A DNA stretch of 64,000 nt, taken from NCBI RefSeq assembly GCF_947492555.1, contig NZ_CANLNE010000002.1, positions 111,001-175,000 on the forward strand, in the 5' to 3' direction. The first letter of the stretch is position 1; each line of letters begins with the position of its first letter. This stretch comes from an uncultured Roseobacter sp. Its GTDB lineage: Bacteria > Pseudomonadota > Alphaproteobacteria > Rhodobacterales > Rhodobacteraceae. The position numbers and the translations under genes are program-made. The notes below the pieces were generated by a model. The model had not been told where the DNA came from, made no database searches, and saw only the letters and a program-made list of their open reading frames with translations. Of this stretch, positions 56,333-64,000 are shown piece by piece.

Positions 56333-57411
56333 TCGCACCAGTCTCTCATATCGCAGCGCTGTCGCCCTACGCGCTGGCCGACCTGACCGCGCCTGCCGGC
56401 TCGCGCCTGATCTCGCTGTCCCAAAACGAAAGCCTGCGCCCGCCCAGCCCGCATGTGATCAAAGCTGCGGCGCAGGCTATGGAAAGCGCGCAGCTTTATC
56501 CTGATCCCGATTGGGGCGCACTGCGGTCCGCCCTGACCGAACATCACGGTATTCCGGCAGGCGGAATACTGTGTGGCAACGGCTCAATGGAGTTGATTGC
56601 AGGCCTTACACTGGCTTTTGCAGACCCGCAAAACGCGGTTTTGGCGCCCGCACATGCCTATCCGTTTTTCCGAACCGCGGCGCAGCTGGCGCGCGCACGC
56701 TTTGACACCGCACCGGAAACCAACGGCGGCGTGTCTGTTGACGCGCTGCTTGCCGCTGTCCGACCCGACACGCGCATCGTGTTCGTCGCCAATCCGGGCA
56801 ACCCGACGGGGACACGGGTGTCGCGCAACGATTTGCTGCGCCTGCGCGACGGTCTGCGTGGCGATATCCTGTTGGTGATTGATGAGGCCTATGGTGAGTT
56901 TGCCGACCATTTGAACGAGCCGATGTTCGATCTGGTTGCGCGAGGTGATACCGTTGTGCTGCGGACCTTTTCCAAAGCCTATGGGCTTGCGGGCATGCGT
57001 GTGGGATGGGGGCTGTTCCCCGAACAGATCGCCGGGGCCGTGCGCAAGGTGATGAACCCGAACACTGTGTCCGTTGCGGGCCAAGCCGCCGCCTGTGCGG
57101 CACTGAAGGATCACGATTACATGCGCGCGACCTGTCAGGCTACGTCCCAACAGCGGGACCGGCTGGTCATACAATTGCGCGGGGCTGGCCTTGAGGTGGC
57201 GGACAGCTTCACCAACTTTACCCTGATCCGCTTTGCCAGCGCAGACGCCGCAGCCAGTGCAGATGCAAGCCTGCGCGCGCAGGGCGTGTTCCTTCGCGCG
57301 CAGGGCGGCGTCGGGCTGCCAGATTGCCTTAGGATCACGATCGGCTCGGAGGGCGACATGAGTTTTGCGGCATCCCTTTTGACGCGTTGGGCCGAGGAGG
57401 AGATGACATGA
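56329..57411 (+). CDS. HisC-like PLP aminotransferase
   Basis: A 360-residue fold-type I aminotransferase of the histidinol-phosphate group. The PLP Lys is in TFSKAYGLAGMRVGW. Other marks are SLSQNESLRPPSP, NPGNPTGTRVS and the Asp/Tyr site VIDEAYGEFAD. In this operon it more likely transaminates an amino acid released by HyuAB than acts in histidine synthesis. It overlaps hyuB and the next gene by 4 bp each. Confidence 0.88.
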   Translation: MIAPVSHIAALSPYALADLTAPAGSRLISLSQNESLRPPSPHVIKAAAQAMESAQLYPDPDWGALRSALTEHHGIPAGGILCGNGSMELIAGLTLAFADPQNAVLAPAHAYPFFRTAAQLARARFDTAPETNGGVSVDALLAAVRPDTRIVFVANPGNPTGTRVSRNDLLRLRDGLRGDILLVIDEAYGEFADHLNEPMFDLVARGDTVVLRTFSKAYGLAGMRVGWGLFPEQIAGAVRKVMNPNTVSVAGQAAACAALKDHDYMRATCQATSQQRDRLVIQLRGAGLEVADSFTNFTLIRFASADAAASADASLRAQGVFLRAQGGVGLPDCLRITIGSEGDMSFAASLLTRWAEEEMT

Positions 57412-58151
57412 CACAGTCGCGTGGGCGCGCCCGTTTTGGGATCTTGGTCCCCTTCACAAATACCAACCTTGAGCCGGACATGACCCTATTGCGGCCCGAA
57501 GGTGTGTCGCTCCATTTTGCGCGCCTTGGTGGGTACGATGAGGATGAAATTCCGGATGCGGACCAGATGCATGGGTTGGGGGCCTCTGATCTGGGCGAAC
57601 CGCTGCGCCTTTTGCAAGGTGTGAAGCCGGACGTGATCCTTTACGGCTGCACCTCAGCCACGCTCACCCATGGCCCTTCCTTTGATCGCGATCTGGCGCG
57701 CCAGATCAAACAGGACAGTGGCGCAGAAACGGTGACAGCAGCGGGTGCCTTGGTGCATGCTTTACAGAGCTTGGGCATCAAACGGATCGGTTTCGCCTCA
57801 CCCTATGTGGCCGCGATCAACGATTTGGCCGTCGCCTTTCTGTCGCAGGTTGGTATCAAGACTGTGGAGCGGTCAGAGGTTGCCACCGCGCTCGACAATT
57901 ACGGACAGGGTGAACTGGATCCGCAAACCGTTTGTGATCTGGGACTGGCCGCTGATCACCCCGACGCGCACGCCATTGTGATGTCGTGCACGGATATGCG
58001 CAGCGTCGAATGCATAGCGAGGATCGAGGCCAAACTGGGCAAGCCGGTGATCACCTCAAATCAGGCGATGGTGTTTCAGGCGATGCAGCTTGCCGGACTG
58101 CCCGACACCTTGCCGGGCTTCGGCCAATTGCTTGCGGGAGGCCAGCGATGA
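57408..58151 (+). CDS. Asp/Glu racemase / maleate isomerase family protein
   Basis: A 247-residue protein. Two Cys positions typical of the fold are present: GCTSATLTHGPSFD and MSCTDMRSVE. It also has RARFGILVPFTNTNLEPDM at the start and KPVITSNQAMVFQAMQLAG near the end. This pattern suits arylmalonate decarboxylase/maleate-isomerase relatives, which use a Cys pair for racemisation, isomerisation or decarboxylation. ATG at 57408 overlaps the aminotransferase stop (ATGA). Confidence 0.85.
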   Translation: MTQSRGRARFGILVPFTNTNLEPDMTLLRPEGVSLHFARLGGYDEDEIPDADQMHGLGASDLGEPLRLLQGVKPDVILYGCTSATLTHGPSFDRDLARQIKQDSGAETVTAAGALVHALQSLGIKRIGFASPYVAAINDLAVAFLSQVGIKTVERSEVATALDNYGQGELDPQTVCDLGLAADHPDAHAIVMSCTDMRSVECIARIEAKLGKPVITSNQAMVFQAMQLAGLPDTLPGFGQLLAGGQR

Positions 58152-59494
58152 CTTTTGAAAAGATCGCAAATTTCGCCCTTGCGGATAGCGACATGCCGGA
58201 CAGCGCGCTGGAGATGGCGGCGACGCTGCTGATCGACACTATCGGCGTCGCCGCCGGTGCTGCACATATGGAAGCAGGGCGCATCGCGCGCGATCATGCC
58301 TTTGCCTTTCACGGGGCCGGATCGTCGGAACATGCAGCGCATATGATGTTCGATGGGCGGCAAGCGTCCATTCCGGGTGCCGCCTTTGCGACCGCGACCC
58401 AAATTGATAACCTGGATGGCCATGACGGGCTGAATGCAACCAAAGGTCATATCGGCTGCGCCGTCGTGCCTGCGCTGTTTGCCTTTGCCGAAAGCCGCCC
58501 TGACCTGGCAGGTCGAGATGCGCTCGCGGCTTTGGTTATGTCCTATGAAGTTGCGGCCCGCGCAGCCTTTGCCTTGCACAGTTCAGTGTCTGACTACCAC
58601 ACATCCGGTGCATGGAACGCATTGGGTGTGGCTGCGTTAGGATGCCGCCTGCGCTGCGCGAACGCCGGGCAACTGCGCCACGCCTTGGGAATAGCAGAAT
58701 ACCATGGGCCTCGCAGTCAGATGATGCGCGAAATTGCGAACCCGACCATGCTGCATGACGGCTCTGGCATGGGGGCATTGGTCGGGGCCATGGCAACGTT
58801 GATGGCAATGAACGGGTTCACCGGCGCACCTGCAATCACTGTTGAAGGCGAAGACGCATCGGCGCACTGGGCAGATCTGGGCGCGGTCTGGACCGTTGAA
58901 GAGAACTATATCAAACCCTATCCGGTCTGCCGTTGGGCCCATGCGGCACTTGATGGATTGTCTGCATTGATGGGGGAACATGGGTTTACGGCGCAGACGG
59001 TCGCATCCATTCAGGTCAATACCTTTGAGGAGGCCGCAGCGCTGTATGCGGGGCTGCCATCTACGACATCTCAGGCGCAGTATTCGTTGGCCTTTGCTTT
59101 GTCCGCTATGCTGGCACATGGCACAATCGGTCCCGAACACATTGCTGGAACCGGGTTGAGAGACCGAAGTATTGCCGACATCCTGCCGCGCATCTCCGTA
59201 CGGGAAGAAGCGCGGCATTCGGTGCGCTTTCCCGCGGGGCGTTGGTCGGACGTCACGGTGACGCTGACGGACGGACGCCGGCTTGCCTCGGGCGATGTGC
59301 AGGCACGCGGTGGGCCCGAAGACCCAATGGAGCTGCACGAGGTCCAGCGGAAGTTCGAGATCATGACCGCAAGGCTCGGGCCCGAACGCACTGAAGCACT
59401 TTGGGCGATGCGGGATAAACTGCTGTCACCGGACGTGAAATTCGACGCGTTGGCAAAAATCGTTCGCGCGCCCGAGGAGGGACAACATGTCTGA
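58148..59494 (+). CDS. MmgE/PrpD family protein
   Basis: A 448-residue protein with the MmgE/PrpD pattern: LLIDTIGVAAGAA, ATQIDNLDGHDGLNATKGHIGCAVVPALFA, EVAARAAFALH, and ENYIKPYPVCRWAHAALDGL. The family includes 2-methylcitrate dehydratase, cis-aconitate decarboxylase and related dehydratases/decarboxylases. Residues equivalent to the Asp-His pair (NLDGHDG and KGHIG) are present, so it is probably active. Start at 58148 overlaps the racemase-like stop by 4 bp. Confidence 0.88.
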   Translation: MTFEKIANFALADSDMPDSALEMAATLLIDTIGVAAGAAHMEAGRIARDHAFAFHGAGSSEHAAHMMFDGRQASIPGAAFATATQIDNLDGHDGLNATKGHIGCAVVPALFAFAESRPDLAGRDALAALVMSYEVAARAAFALHSSVSDYHTSGAWNALGVAALGCRLRCANAGQLRHALGIAEYHGPRSQMMREIANPTMLHDGSGMGALVGAMATLMAMNGFTGAPAITVEGEDASAHWADLGAVWTVEENYIKPYPVCRWAHAALDGLSALMGEHGFTAQTVASIQVNTFEEAAALYAGLPSTTSQAQYSLAFALSAMLAHGTIGPEHIAGTGLRDRSIADILPRISVREEARHSVRFPAGRWSDVTVTLTDGRRLASGDVQARGGPEDPMELHEVQRKFEIMTARLGPERTEALWAMRDKLLSPDVKFDALAKIVRAPEEGQHV

Positions 59495-60455
59495 CACCCC
59501 GCGCATCATCTTGCACAACGACAGCACCACCGATATGGAACAGCAACTGCTTGATCGCTTTCCAGACGCTGATTTTCGCGTGTGCAACAGTTATGACGGC
59601 CTGCCTTCGTTGATCGATGACTACCGCCCGCATGTCCTGTATTCCGTTCGGTTCGCAGGCACGCCCGGCTTTCCGCGCGCAGCACTCTTTGGACCACAAG
59701 GGCCAGCATGGATCGCTGTTGGCGGTTCTGGAACTGATCATCTTGGGCAATGGGACATGGCCCGGACCACTGTCACCAATTCTGCAGGTGTAGCCGCCAA
59801 TATGATGGCCGAATATGTGTTTGGCGGGTTTCTGCATTTCACCCTGAACGTGATGGGCCTGCAAAGGGACAAGGCTGCAAAAGCATGGAACGCCCGCAAA
59901 GTTGCGCCACTTTCGGGCAAGACACTACTCATTGCTGGTTTGGGTCACACCGGCCGGGCGATTGCAAAACGAGCCAAAGCGTTTGGCATGTACGTTCTTG
60001 GAACCCGGGCCAACCCCAGAGTGATGGAAAATGTCGACGAAGTTCACCCGGCGGATGACTTGGCGATCCTTTTGCCGCGCGCAGACTTTGTTGCAATCGC
60101 GACACCTCTGACACCGGAAACACGCGGCCTCATTGGGAGGCATGAAGTTGCTGCGCTCAAATCTGGTGTGGTTATTGCCGACGTTTCTCGCGGTGGGGTC
60201 GTCGATCAAAGCGCGCTTCTGGACGCACTGAAAGCAGGGCAGATCGCCGGGGCTGCATTGGACGTGTTCGAGGTAGAACCGCTGCCTGCTGATAACGAGC
60301 TATGGACGCTCGACAATGTGATCATCTCTCCCCACTGCTCATCTGTTTACGCTGGCTGGGAAAAGGCTTCTTTCAACCTGTTCCTGGGTAACCTTGCAAG
60401 TTGGAAAGCAGGCGAAGACTTGGTCAACATCGTGAACCCGGCGCGGGGGTACTGA
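59487..60455 (+). CDS. D-isomer-specific 2-hydroxyacid dehydrogenase
   Basis: A 322-residue NAD(P)-dependent dehydrogenase. The cofactor loop is GLGHTGRAIAKRAKAFGM. Catalytic positions follow: Arg in VIADVSRGGVVD, Glu in FEVEPLP and His in IISPHCSSVYAGWE. It would reduce a 2-oxo acid, such as the product of the aminotransferase, or oxidise a D-hydroxy acid. It overlaps the MmgE/PrpD gene by 8 bp and ends the operon. Confidence 0.9.
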   Translation: MSDTPRIILHNDSTTDMEQQLLDRFPDADFRVCNSYDGLPSLIDDYRPHVLYSVRFAGTPGFPRAALFGPQGPAWIAVGGSGTDHLGQWDMARTTVTNSAGVAANMMAEYVFGGFLHFTLNVMGLQRDKAAKAWNARKVAPLSGKTLLIAGLGHTGRAIAKRAKAFGMYVLGTRANPRVMENVDEVHPADDLAILLPRADFVAIATPLTPETRGLIGRHEVAALKSGVVIADVSRGGVVDQSALLDALKAGQIAGAALDVFEVEPLPADNELWTLDNVIISPHCSSVYAGWEKASFNLFLGNLASWKAGEDLVNIVNPARGY

Positions 60456-60778
60456 CCAAACCATCCAAGTGGATGACCATCATTGTGTGCTGCAGATATC
60501 GACGCTGGCGACCGGAACATAGAAGGAAAGATGCATCCACGCGGATTTGGACAGCGCGAGGCAATGCGGTCTTGCCCGTGGTGTTCTCACCAACAATTCC
60601 AGCTAGGTCATCTATCACCAAAGCCTGGTGGCACCCTGTATTCGCGAAACAGGCTCTCTATCAAGAGAATTGCGCCACAAGATATTATCAGACGCACCAC
60701 ATGGAACATCTTCAAAAATGAACTGAAGGTTTAGGAAGATCATCGAAAGAGAGATACGGGAACAGAGGTTTTACTAGG
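60456..60778. other. Gap between the hydantoinase operon and the rRNA operon
   Basis: About 320 bp with short frames only. No tRNA gene is found just after the 5S gene on the minus strand, where many Rhodobacterales operons have tRNA-fMet. No clear terminator hairpin with a T run was seen for either side. Confidence 0.4.
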
Positions 60779-60893
60779 TTTGGCGGTGACTTACTCTCCC
60801 ACGTCTTAAGACGCAGTACCATCAGCGCTACGGCACTTAACGGCTGGGTTCGGGATGGGACCAGGTGTTTTGCTCGTGCTATGACCACCAAAC
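60779..60893 (-). rRNA. rrf: 5S ribosomal RNA
   Basis: The minus strand carries a full 5S rRNA: TTTGGTGGTCATAGCACGAG at the 5' side, CCCATCCCGAACCCAGCCGT in the centre and GAGAGTAAGTCACCGCCAAA at the 3' side, which pairs with the 5' end. Exact ends are within a few bases. Confidence 0.95.
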
Positions 60894-61408
60894 CATGAAA
60901 AACCTCTGTCGTCCAAGTCATGCACTCTAATGTGCTGTGTATGCTTTTGATATCACAAGTAAAAGTCCTGCTTCTACTGGATCAAATCAAGCCTATCGGG
61001 CAATTAGTACCGGTCAACTGAACACATTGCTGTGCTTACATCTCCGGCCTATCGACGAGGTGGTCTACCTCGGCCCTCAGGGATACCTTGTTTTGAGGGG
61101 GGCTTCCCGCTTAGATGCCTTCAGCGGTTATCCTTTCCGATCATAGCTACCCTGCACTGCTGCTGGCGCAACAACAGGTCCACCAGTGGATCGTTCACCC
61201 CGGTCCTCTCGTACTAGGGGCAACTCCTCTCAAGTATCCTACACCCACGGAAGATAGGGACCGAACTGTCTCACGACGTTCTAAACCCAGCTCACGTACC
61301 TCTTTAAACGGCGAACAGCCGTACCCTTGGGACCTGCTCCAGCCCCAGGATGAGATGAGCCGACATCGAGGTGCCAAACACTGCCGTCGATATGGACTCT
61401 TGGGCAGT

Positions 61409-61462
<54 letters not shown>

Positions 61463-61600
61463 TCGGGACCACCGGATCACTATGGCCGTCTTTCGACTCT
61501 GCTCGACTTGTCAGTCTCGCAGTCAGGCTGGCTTCTGCCATTGCACTCAACGAGCGATTTCCGACCGCTCTGAGCCAACCTTCGCGCGCCTCCGTTACGC

Positions 61601-61632
<32 letters not shown>

Positions 61633-61890
61633 ACCACACAGGGTCCCGGATCCGGATAACGGACCGCGGTTAGACATCAAGCAGAACAAGGGTGGTATCT
61701 CAAGGGAGGCTCCACGCAGACTGGCGTCCACGCTTCAAAGCCCACCACCTATCCTGCACATGTTCGGCCTAATGCCAGTGTGAAGTTGTAGTAAAGGTGC
61801 ACGGGGTCTTTCCGTCTAACCGCGGGAAACCTGCATCTTGACAGGTAATTCAATTTCGCTGAGTCTATGTTGGAGACAGCGGGGAAGTCG

Positions 61891-61973
<83 letters not shown>

Positions 61974-62708
61974 TGGGCTTCAATTCAAGGCTCTCACCTC
62001 TCCTTTTAACCTTCAGGCACCGGGCAGGCGTCAGACCCTATACGTCGTCTTGCGACTTCGCAGAGCCCTGTGTTTTTAATAAACAGTCGCCACCCCCTGG
62101 TTTGTGCCCCCAGCCAATACTTGCGTAGAAACTGGGCCTCCTTCTCGCGAACTTACGGAGGTATTTTGCCGAGTTCCTTCAACATAGTTCTCTCAAGCGC
62201 CTTGGTATTCTCTACCAGTCCACCTGTGTCGGTTTAGGGTACGATCTAGCGATGGAGCTATTTCCAGGAACCTCTAAGCAGCCCATTCAATCCAATAAGG
62301 ATGAACTACCCTCGAGATCCGTCACTTCCATCTGGCCCAGGAATATTAACCTGGTTCCCATCGACTACGCCTTTCGGCCTCGCCTTAGGGGTCGGCTTAC
62401 CCTGCTCAGATTAGCTTTAAGCAGGAACCCTTGGACTTTCGGCGACAGTGTCTCTCACACTGTTTGTCGCTACTCATGTCATCATTCTCACTAGTGATCT
62501 CTCCACCGGATCGCTCACGCGCCGGCTTCACAGAAAACCTCTCTCCTCCAACACGGGCAAGCCCGCTAAGGAGGAATGAGATTATGTCACACTACGCTCT
62601 GCTACCATGCGATAAACGCATCCTAAGCTTCGGCTCATGGCTTGAGCCCCGTTACATCTTCGCCGCAGGACAACTTATTTAGACCAGTGAGCTGTTACGC
62701 TATCTTTA

Positions 62709-62739
<31 letters not shown>

Positions 62740-63240
62740 TTGTTTTGGTCGTCCCACCTGCTTTCCCACTTAGCCATGAATTAGGGGCCTTAGCTGTAGG
62801 TCAGGGTTGTTTCCCTCTCCACGACGGACGTTAGCATTCGCCGTGTGTCTGCCATCTAGTACTCCTCGGTATTCGGAGTTTGGTTAGGATCAGTAAGCCT
62901 GTGGGGCCCCATTACCCATCCAGTGCTCTACCCCCGAGGGTATTCGGATGACGCTCTACCTAAATAGATTTCGCAGAGAACCAGCTATCTCCGAGTTTGA
63001 TTGGCCTTTCACCCCTAGGCACAGCTCATCCCGATCCTTTTCAACGGATGTGGGTTCGGTCCTCCAGTACGTGTTACCGTACCTTCAACCTGGCCATGCC
63101 TAGATCACTCGGTTTCGGGTCTGATCCCACGAACTCGACGCCCTATTAAGACTCGCTTTCGCTGCGCCTACACCTATCGGCTTAAGCTTGCTCGTGAGAC
63201 CAAGTCGATGACCCATTATACAAAAGGTACGCCGTCACAA

Positions 63241-63260
63241 GACTGGAGATCAATTTGGAT
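63241..63260. repeat. 3'-side arm of the IVS inverted repeat (RNA sense)
   Basis: These 20 bases are complementary to 63769-63788 with one mismatch. In the transcript they form a long stem closing the intervening sequence, a typical RNase III substrate. Confidence 0.85.
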
Positions 63261-63265
63261 CTTAT

Positions 63266-63754
63266 TCAGAAATCTAGAAAATATCTTACCGCAAGCGTTT
63301 CACTGCCCGGGTTTACATCTTCGATATCTGCGTTCGATTTATGGTCGATCGCAACTGAGATGCGACTGGTATCTGTTAGCCTGTAGCCAACACCAACCAG
63401 CGATCTAAACTGCAGATTGCCACCCAACTCACTACCGCCAGACCCCGCATCGTAGTAACCGGGCATGAAACTGCCCTCTACGAACCACGGCCCCTGGCCA
63501 ATAGACCAAATTCCTGACACCCCCACACCGATGAAAACGTCACCGTCTCCATCGATCTGACCGGCTCCTGCCAATGAATACGCTGAACGCTCTCCCGAAA
63601 AGAACGGGTTCGCGTGGTATTCGATGATCAGTGCACCGGATTGAGTGTCTGTTTGGTCTAGAACATCATCGACGCCGAGACCAACGACAAAGTCGCCAGC
63701 GACAGCATGTGATGTTGCAAGTGTTAACGTCAGTATGGAAGCGAATATTTTCAT
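63266..63754 (-). CDS. PagL-like lipid A 3-O-deacylase encoded in the 23S IVS
   Basis: A 162-residue protein with a Sec signal (MKIFASILTLTLATSHAVA, cleavage near residue 19) and an outer-membrane beta-barrel pattern of alternating strands ending in aromatic YFLDF. The C-terminal part reads IDHKSNADIEDVNPGSETLAV, with His138, Ser140 and Glu152. This spacing equals the catalytic His126-Ser128-Glu140 of Pseudomonas aeruginosa PagL, an outer-membrane enzyme that removes the 3-position acyl chain of lipid A. FRSLVGVGYR also fits the family. ATG at 63754 is chosen: GGAAG precedes it and the signal peptide starts there. A TTG start at 63790 lies in the rRNA stem. The gene is in the sense of the 23S transcript. 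Confidence 0.88.
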   Translation of the reverse strand: MKIFASILTLTLATSHAVAGDFVVGLGVDDVLDQTDTQSGALIIEYHANPFFSGERSAYSLAGAGQIDGDGDVFIGVGVSGIWSIGQGPWFVEGSFMPGYYDAGSGGSELGGNLQFRSLVGVGYRLTDTSRISVAIDHKSNADIEDVNPGSETLAVRYFLDF

Positions 63755-63768
63755 AAGCTTCCAATGAC

Positions 63769-63788
63769 ATCCAAATTGAACTCCAGTC
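63769..63788. repeat. 5'-side arm of the IVS inverted repeat (RNA sense)
   Basis: Pairs with 63241-63260 (19 of 20 positions). It ends 14 bp before the pagL-like start codon, so the stem and the ribosome-binding region are close together. Confidence 0.85.
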
Positions 63789-64000
63789 AAGCTCCGACTG
63801 ATTGTAGGCGTTCGGTTTCAGGTACTGTTTCACTCCCCTCGTCGGGGTGCTTTTCACCTTTCCCTCACGGTACTGGTTCACTATCGGTCAGTAAGGAGTA
63901 CTTAGCCTTCGAAGGTGGTCCTCCGATCTTCAGACAGAATTTCACGTGTTCCGCCCTACTTAATACGTCCAATCATGCTTCTTATACGGGACTATCACCC

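Larger units (their letters stand above)
63238..63792 (-). other. 23S rRNA helix-25 intervening sequence carrying a gene
   Basis: On the RNA strand, the conserved flank AATCAGTCGGAGC is followed by the insert, and the flank GTGACGGCGTACC resumes after it; in uninterrupted genes only a short loop joins these two. The insert is about 555 bp and has 20-bp inverted ends. Such intervening sequences are normally cut out by RNase III without religation. Nearly 90% of this one is a single open reading frame in the sense direction. Confidence 0.92.

Noticed and set aside
63208..63408. Plus-strand frame of 66 codons across the left IVS junction
   Set aside because: It joins rRNA antisense to pagL antisense and has no protein signal; the minus-strand gene explains the region.
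63755..63790. Upstream TTG start adding 12 residues to the PagL-like protein
   Set aside because: It lies in the IVS stem, would put codons before the signal peptide, and lacks a ribosome-binding site.

Overview
The window reads as an alphaproteobacterial chromosome, most likely a marine member of the Rhodobacteraceae (Roseobacter group). The grounds are the GC-rich codon use, a respiratory nitrate reductase locus with an Fnr-like regulator, a PotABCD-type ABC operon, a hydantoinase-type catabolic operon, and an rRNA operon of alphaproteobacterial type. The species cannot be fixed from the sequence alone.

Layout. (1) 1-2266: 3' part of a large secreted cadherin/PA14 repeat protein. (2) 2538-16974: a denitrification locus. 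On the minus strand lie uspA, narK1, narK2, narG, narH, narJ, narI, a parvulin isomerase gene, moeA and a DUF2478 gene. A divergent Crp/Fnr regulator is separated from it by two TTGAT-N4-ATCAA-type boxes. (3) 17238-32296: accessory metabolism and regulation: ABM monooxygenase with MarR, polyamine-type ABC transporter with SDR and LuxR, two LuxR-type proteins with N-terminal HTH, a SnoaL/MFS/DUF1185 set, EamA exporter, TetR with sterol desaturase. (4) about 32.4-50.3 kb: a genomic island in the 3' end of tRNA-fMet, bounded by a 13-bp direct repeat. It carries an AlbA_2/ATPase protein, a small resolvase, a possible modified-DNA reader, a HUH-type Rep-like protein, a phage-like divergent HTH switch, a type I restriction-modification operon with a Kiwa-like pair (kwaA-kwaB) between hsdS and hsdR, and a large serine recombinase whose frame ends inside the tRNA gene. 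A remnant of a second large serine recombinase next to the left repeat points to repeated use of the site. (5) 50.4-52.6 kb: degenerate DNA with an IS3-family transposase remnant. (6) 52.6-60.5 kb: six overlapping genes (hyuA, hyuB, aminotransferase, Asp/Glu-racemase-like, MmgE/PrpD, D-2-hydroxyacid dehydrogenase). (7) 60.8-64.0 kb: 5S and most of 23S rRNA on the minus strand.

The most striking observation is in the 23S gene. Helix 25 is interrupted by an intervening sequence of about 555 bp with 20-bp inverted terminal repeats. It is almost filled by one sense-strand gene for a secreted PagL-like lipid A 3-O-deacylase, with the His-x-Ser and downstream Glu at the spacing of the known catalytic residues. 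An outer-membrane enzyme would thus be encoded inside, and transcribed with, ribosomal RNA. The second notable system is the compound defence operon in which type I restriction-modification and Kiwa genes are translationally coupled.
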